From: an uncultured Eubacteriales bacterium
GTDB lineage: Bacteria > Bacillota > Clostridia > Oscillospirales > Oscillospiraceae
Length of the DNA stretch: 9,566 bases
Assembly (NCBI GenBank): GCA_905201305.1
Contig: CAJKNS010000078.1
Location: 1-9,566, forward strand
Direction of reading: 5' to 3'
Position numbers and translations under genes: made by a program. Below, piece after piece: positions 6,546 through 9,566 of the stretch (its first letter is position 1; each line of letters opens with the position of its first letter). The notes beneath the pieces were generated by a model that saw nothing but the letters and a program-made list of their open reading frames with translations, searched no databases and was not told the DNA's origin.

Positions 6546-6574
6546 TTGCGATAATATTTCGAATATGATATATT
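6546..6574 (+). promoter_or_regulatory. Candidate promoter of the solute-binding lipoprotein gene
   Basis: TTGCGA (6546-6551) and TATATT (6569-6574) are 17 bases apart, matching consensus at 4 and 5 of 6 positions. The surrounding DNA is very A+T-rich, so other -10-like hexamers exist (for example TATGAT at 6564) and the exact choice is uncertain. The start would fall near 6581, giving a leader of about 78 bases. Confidence 0.45.
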
Positions 6575-6586
6575 TGTAACGTACAA

Positions 6587-6620
6587 GCCGCAAAAGGGTT
6601 CATATTGTACCCCATGCGGC
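6587..6620 (+). promoter_or_regulatory. 5' leader hairpin of the lipoprotein mRNA
   Basis: GCCGCA (6587-6592) pairs with TGCGGC (6615-6620), and GGGT (6596-6599) pairs with ACCC (6609-6612) inside it, giving a nested imperfect hairpin. GTACAA (6581-6586) and TTGTAC (6605-6610) form a competing pair. It would lie close to the predicted 5' end, where it could stabilise the transcript or act as a control element. It matches no riboswitch class I recognise. Confidence 0.4.
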
Positions 6621-6658
6621 AACGGAATTATCCATACATTAGGAAAAGAGGTTACATT

Positions 6659-8431
6659 ATGAAGAAATTGCTTGCATCTCTGCTTGCCATTGCCATGGTG
6701 CTGGGTCTATGTGCCTGCGGCAGCGGTAGCACGGCATCCTCGGCAGCACCGGCTTCCGAGCCCACGGAGGCAGCATCCGCTCCGGAGCAGAAGCCTGCAG
6801 AGCCTGCTGCTCCTCAGGAAGAAGCTTCTCAGGCAGAAGCGCCCGCTTCCGCTGAGGAAGAAGCCCCTGCAGCCGGCGGTCTTATCACCACCGACTACAC
6901 CTATGACCTGCCGCTGGTAGACGACGGTTGGTCCTTCTCCATGTGGGTCAGCTTCTCCGACAACATGTCCACCTTTATGCCCAACGGCTTTGCCGACAAC
7001 AAGGCATTTCAGAAGGCAGAGGAGCTCACCGGCGTTCATGTGGAGCTCCGTGAAGTCACCACCACCGCAAACTCCGAGCAGTTCGGCATTGCCGTTGCAT
7101 CCGGCGACCTGCCCAACGTTCTGACCAATGTTGGCATGCTCTGGACCTCCAGCTTTGAGCAGGGCATTGAGGACGAGGTTCTCATGGACCTCACCGAGCT
7201 CACTGAAAACTATATGCCTGCCTACAAGGAGTGCTACGATCAGCTGGACGACGACACCAAGCGTGAGCTGCACACCGACTCCGGCTACATGCCCAAGCTC
7301 ATCACCATCAACAACTATCCCGACGGCGCTACCGAGGGCGCTTTCATCCGTACCGACTATCTGGAAAAGATCGGCATGGACATTCCCACCACCTATGACG
7401 AGCTGGATCAGGTGCTCCGTGCCTTCCAGACCGAGCTGGGTCTTCCTGAGCCTCTGATGGCAACTGCCGGCATCGTCCACACCTCCAATGCCCTGTGCTC
7501 CGGCTTTGACGTCAACGGCGGCTTCTCCACCTTCCCCATGATCGCAGAGCCTTATTATGTGGTAGACGGTCAGGTGAAGTACGGCATCGTAGAGCCTGGC
7601 TTCAAGGAGTATATGGAGATGTTCTCCACCTATTATAAGGACGGCATCATCAGCGCCGACTTTATCACCAAGAACACCAACCCCATGGAATTCACCGGCA
7701 CCATCTCCTCCGGCGACGTCGGCGTATTCTTCGGCGAAACCAACATGGTTCCCAACTACATCCAGATGGGCGAGGCAACCGACCCCAACTTTAAGATCGC
7801 ACCGCTGCCTCCCATCACCAAGGAGCCCGGTCAGGCAACCCATTTTGGCACCATCAAGAGCCCCATTTCCGGTCGTGTCGCTGCCATCTCCCTCTCCACC
7901 GCTGACGTGGATCTGGAAAAGATGGGCAAGTATCTGGACTTCTTCTTTACTGAGGAGGGCGCACTGCTGTCCTCCATGGGCGTAGAGGGCAACGAGGACG
8001 GCTCCTATGTGTTTGACGAAAACGGCGACCTCCAGTATTCCGACTATTGGAACAACTATGAGGGTCTGACTGAAAACGAAAAGCCCACCCTGTTCATCTA
8101 CTCCGTTATGCCCATGCTGAAGCCCAAGACTCCCTCCAGCTACAGCATGGATATCCAGTTCGACTGCGCTCCCACCTGGGACACCAATGCCGATTCCTCC
8201 TATCGCATGCCCGATGCCATCTCCCTCACCGCAGACGAGACCACCGAGTATCAGGCAATCTACTCCGACATTCAGACCACCATCGAAGAGAACCTTACCA
8301 AGTTTGCAGTTGGCGAGCGTTCCATGGACGAGTGGGATTCCTTTGTAGAGGAAATCAAGAGCATGGGCATTGATGACTGCATCGCCATTAAGCAGGCAGC
8401 CGTTGAGCGCTACTACAACAGAACCGTATAA
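6659..8431 (+). CDS. Extracellular solute-binding lipoprotein (ABC-type family 1)
   Basis: A 590-aa lipid-anchored binding protein that would sit on the outer face of the membrane and present a ligand to an ABC importer or sensor. Residues 1-20 form a lipoprotein signal ending in CAC with C20 as the lipidated residue, followed by an Ala/Glu/Pro-rich linker to about residue 75. The mature domain starts near YDLPLVDDGWSFSMWVS and shows family 1 features: AFQKAEELTGVHVE, FGIAVASGDLPNVL, the GEFxG-like VGVFFGETN segment, and a long C-terminal lobe. The length fits the large LplA/YtcQ-like group. The start at 6659 follows AGAGG (6647-6651) with 7-base spacing; an upstream in-frame TTG at 6605 would put charged residues before the signal. 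The gene is monocistronic, with its own terminator and no permease or ATPase genes in view, so it must share a transporter encoded elsewhere or act as a receptor. Uniform use of C-ending and CTG/GAG codons suggests high expression. Ligand unknown. Confidence 0.88.
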   Translation: MKKLLASLLAIAMVLGLCACGSGSTASSAAPASEPTEAASAPEQKPAEPAAPQEEASQAEAPASAEEEAPAAGGLITTDYTYDLPLVDDGWSFSMWVSFSDNMSTFMPNGFADNKAFQKAEELTGVHVELREVTTTANSEQFGIAVASGDLPNVLTNVGMLWTSSFEQGIEDEVLMDLTELTENYMPAYKECYDQLDDDTKRELHTDSGYMPKLITINNYPDGATEGAFIRTDYLEKIGMDIPTTYDELDQVLRAFQTELGLPEPLMATAGIVHTSNALCSGFDVNGGFSTFPMIAEPYYVVDGQVKYGIVEPGFKEYMEMFSTYYKDGIISADFITKNTNPMEFTGTISSGDVGVFFGETNMVPNYIQMGEATDPNFKIAPLPPITKEPGQATHFGTIKSPISGRVAAISLSTADVDLEKMGKYLDFFFTEEGALLSSMGVEGNEDGSYVFDENGDLQYSDYWNNYEGLTENEKPTLFIYSVMPMLKPKTPSSYSMDIQFDCAPTWDTNADSSYRMPDAISLTADETTEYQAIYSDIQTTIEENLTKFAVGERSMDEWDSFVEEIKSMGIDDCIAIKQAAVERYYNRTV

Positions 8432-8438
8432 TTTCCCC

Positions 8439-8475
8439 GTGCCCGCTGCTTCTAAAGCGGCGGGCACTTTTTTCT
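8439..8475 (+). terminator. Strong intrinsic terminator after the lipoprotein gene
   Basis: GTGCCCGCTGCT (8439-8450) pairs with AGCGGCGGGCAC (8456-8467), twelve pairs including one G-T wobble, around the loop TCTAA. Six Ts follow directly. It lies just after the stop codon at 8431. Confidence 0.92.
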
Positions 8476-8515
8476 CCAAAGCACACAGGCTGTAGGATAA
8501 AAGCCAAGTGGATGA

Positions 8516-8544
8516 TTGCAATGCCATCCATGGTTCGATATAAT
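8516..8544 (+). promoter_or_regulatory. Sigma-A-type promoter of the second OYE gene
   Basis: TTGCAA (8516-8521) and a perfect TATAAT (8539-8544) are separated by 17 bases. Transcription would start near 8551. The -35 lies inside the palindrome ATTGCAAT (8515-8522), which resembles the TTGCA/TGCAA motifs before the first OYE gene, so a bound regulator could block this promoter. Confidence 0.75.
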
Positions 8545-8560
8545 AATTACATATTATGAC

Positions 8561-8578
8561 CCCGGAACATTTTCCGGG
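8561..8578 (+). promoter_or_regulatory. Leader hairpin next to the ribosome binding site
   Basis: CCCGGAA (8561-8567) pairs with TTCCGGG (8572-8578) around the loop CATT. It lies about ten bases after the predicted transcription start and directly before AAGGAGG (8579-8585). It could protect the 5' end of the mRNA or tune access to the ribosome binding site. It has no T-run and is not a terminator. Confidence 0.5.
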
Positions 8579-8594
8579 AAGGAGGAAATGAAAC

Positions 8595-9566
8595 GTGAGC
8601 ATTCGTTATTCTCATCTGCTCTCCCCGGTTCAGGTCGGCAACGTCCTGTTTAAAAACCGTATGGAAGCCACTGCCGCAACCCCCCACTTTGTCCAGGGCA
8701 CCGAGCCCTATCCCACAGAAAAGTGGATCACCATGATGGCAAACCGCGCCAAAAATGGTGCCGCCGGTGTGTACATCAACCATCTGGAGCACGGTTCCCC
8801 CGCAAAGGCAGGGATCGACTTTACCCCGGCGCACTTCTCCATTATGGACATCGACAACACCTCCACCCATAACTATCTATGTCAGATGATCGACGCCATC
8901 CGCTACTATGGCTCCATTCCCATCACTGGTCCCAACGCCACCTTCACCCGCACGGAAGAGCAGGGTATGGGTCCTCAGGCAATGATGATGGCAGAGGGCG
9001 ATAAAAAAGACGGACCGGGTGGTCCCGGTGGTCCTGGTGGTGGTCCCGGTGCAGGCGGGCCTGGCGGCGGCATGCCCGATATGTTCGGCGGTCCCTTTGA
9101 GGAAACCGTTCCCGCTGTAAAGAAGTCCCCCATCCAGATTCTCAATCCCGGCCCCTCCATTGCCGACACCTTTACCAAGGCACAGATGCATGAGTACATC
9201 GACACCGCAGTTGCCAGCGCAAAAGAGCTTAAGGCACTGGGCTTCCAGATGTTCTCCTTCCATAACGCCTATCGCGGCGGTCCCGGCGCACAGTTCTGGA
9301 GTCCTCTGACCAACCATCGTCACGATGAATACGGCGTTGACACTGTTGAAAACCGCACCCGTTTTCTGATTGAGTTTCTGGATGCCATGAAGCAGACGCT
9401 GGGCAAGGATTTCCCCCTGGAGGTTCTGATTTCCGGCACCGAGCCCGGCGGTGCAACCATTGCCGACACCGTAGAGCTGGCACGGCTGCTGGAAGGTCAC
9501 TGCGACATTCTCTCCATCCGCAACGGCGTACAGGATCCGCAGCATCCCACCGGCTTCTCCTCCCCC
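8595..9566 (+). CDS. OYE-family flavin oxidoreductase with Gly/Pro-rich insertion, 3' end outside window
   Basis: The first 324 residues of an NADH:flavin oxidoreductase/OYE-type FMN barrel. It starts with GTG at 8595 behind AAGGAGG (8579-8585); an in-frame TGA at 8589-8591 excludes earlier starts. The N terminus (LLSPVQVGNVLFKNRM) and the segment NRAKNGAAGVYINHLEHG are typical of the family. The SP..N.R.D.YG motif reads WSPLTNHRHDEYGVDTVENR. Residues 140-168 (9012-9098) are a collagen-like run of Gly and Pro in the variable capping region before the active-site strand. The active-site strand reads FSFH223-N-A-Y226-R227: the first His is kept, the second His/Asn is Tyr, and the usual catalytic Tyr two residues later is absent. 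The gene is on its own promoter. Whether an Fe-S/FAD part follows, as in the OYE protein at 286-2493, cannot be seen. Substrate unknown. Confidence 0.9.
   Translation, partial: MSIRYSHLLSPVQVGNVLFKNRMEATAATPHFVQGTEPYPTEKWITMMANRAKNGAAGVYINHLEHGSPAKAGIDFTPAHFSIMDIDNTSTHNYLCQMIDAIRYYGSIPITGPNATFTRTEEQGMGPQAMMMAEGDKKDGPGGPGGPGGGPGAGGPGGGMPDMFGGPFEETVPAVKKSPIQILNPGPSIADTFTKAQMHEYIDTAVASAKELKALGFQMFSFHNAYRGGPGAQFWSPLTNHRHDEYGVDTVENRTRFLIEFLDAMKQTLGKDFPLEVLISGTEPGGATIADTVELARLLEGHCDILSIRNGVQDPQHPTGFSSP

Larger units (their letters stand above)
6264..6658 (+). other. 395-base non-coding control region before the solute-binding lipoprotein
   Basis: No credible gene is present. The stretch is A+T-rich, especially 6520-6580. 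It contains a 10-bp inverted repeat TACAAAGTTT (6361-6370) / AAACTTTGTA (6406-6415) with a 35-base spacer, the palindrome TTGTACAA (6358-6365), and GCATATACTG (6436-6445), which is also found in the palindrome upstream of the first OYE gene (82-91). The candidate promoter and leader hairpin are listed separately. Confidence 0.6.

Noticed and set aside
6707..8602. 631-codon open frame on the minus strand
   Set aside because: It mirrors the solute-binding lipoprotein gene, crosses that gene's terminator and the next promoter, and shows only low-complexity Gly/Val/Leu sequence.
8547..9545. Two minus-strand open frames (8547-8870 and 8877-9545)
   Set aside because: They are shadows of the second OYE gene, which begins with GTG at 8595 on the + strand and runs off the window.

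Overview
The window looks like a chromosomal segment of an anaerobic Gram-positive Firmicute of the gut Clostridia/Oscillospiraceae type. This is inferred from strong AGGAGG-type ribosome binding sites, GTG starts, G+C-rich coding next to A+T-rich intergenic DNA, lipoproteins with a Cys lipobox followed by Ala/Ser/Glu/Pro-rich linkers, and the gene families present. All convincing genes lie on the + strand. No RNA gene, transposase or CRISPR array is visible.

Layout: (1) 1-285 is an A+T-rich control region with a long perfect palindrome (62-94), a cluster of TTGCA/TGCAA motifs (167-224) and a candidate promoter. (2) 286-2493 encodes a 735-aa multidomain old yellow enzyme (OYE)-type ene-reductase: FMN TIM barrel, [4Fe-4S] cysteines and two Rossmann folds. 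Its active-site signature is unusual. (3) 2494-2617 is a leader with an inverted repeat. It is followed by a chimeric reading frame (2618-3757) that joins the front of an extracellular solute-binding lipoprotein to the effector-binding half of a LysR-type regulator, with no helix-turn-helix. (4) 3815-6220 is a compact transcription unit: a promoter, three consecutive and translationally coupled genes for divergent NTF2/SnoaL-like proteins (247, 251 and 249 aa), then a terminator. A second hairpin follows at once. (5) 6264-6658 is a long A+T-rich control region for a 590-aa solute-binding lipoprotein (6659-8431), which ends at a strong terminator. No permease or ATPase genes accompany it. (6) A near-consensus promoter (8516-8544) drives a second OYE-type gene with a GTG start at 8595. 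It carries a collagen-like Gly/Pro insertion and is cut by the window end.

Working together (inference): OYE-type ene-reductases combined with NTF2-fold proteins recall the architecture of the bile-acid 7-dehydroxylation (bai) genes, where BaiCD/BaiH are OYE-type and BaiE is an NTF2-fold dehydratase. Here the sequences are clearly different. Both OYE proteins lack the usual His-x-x-His/Asn-x-Tyr active-site pattern, and the three NTF2-like proteins carry different residues at the positions that align by eye with BaiE catalytic residues. The best reading is an uncharacterised locus for uptake or sensing and reductive transformation of a small, possibly cyclic or aromatic, molecule. The substrate cannot be deduced from the sequence.
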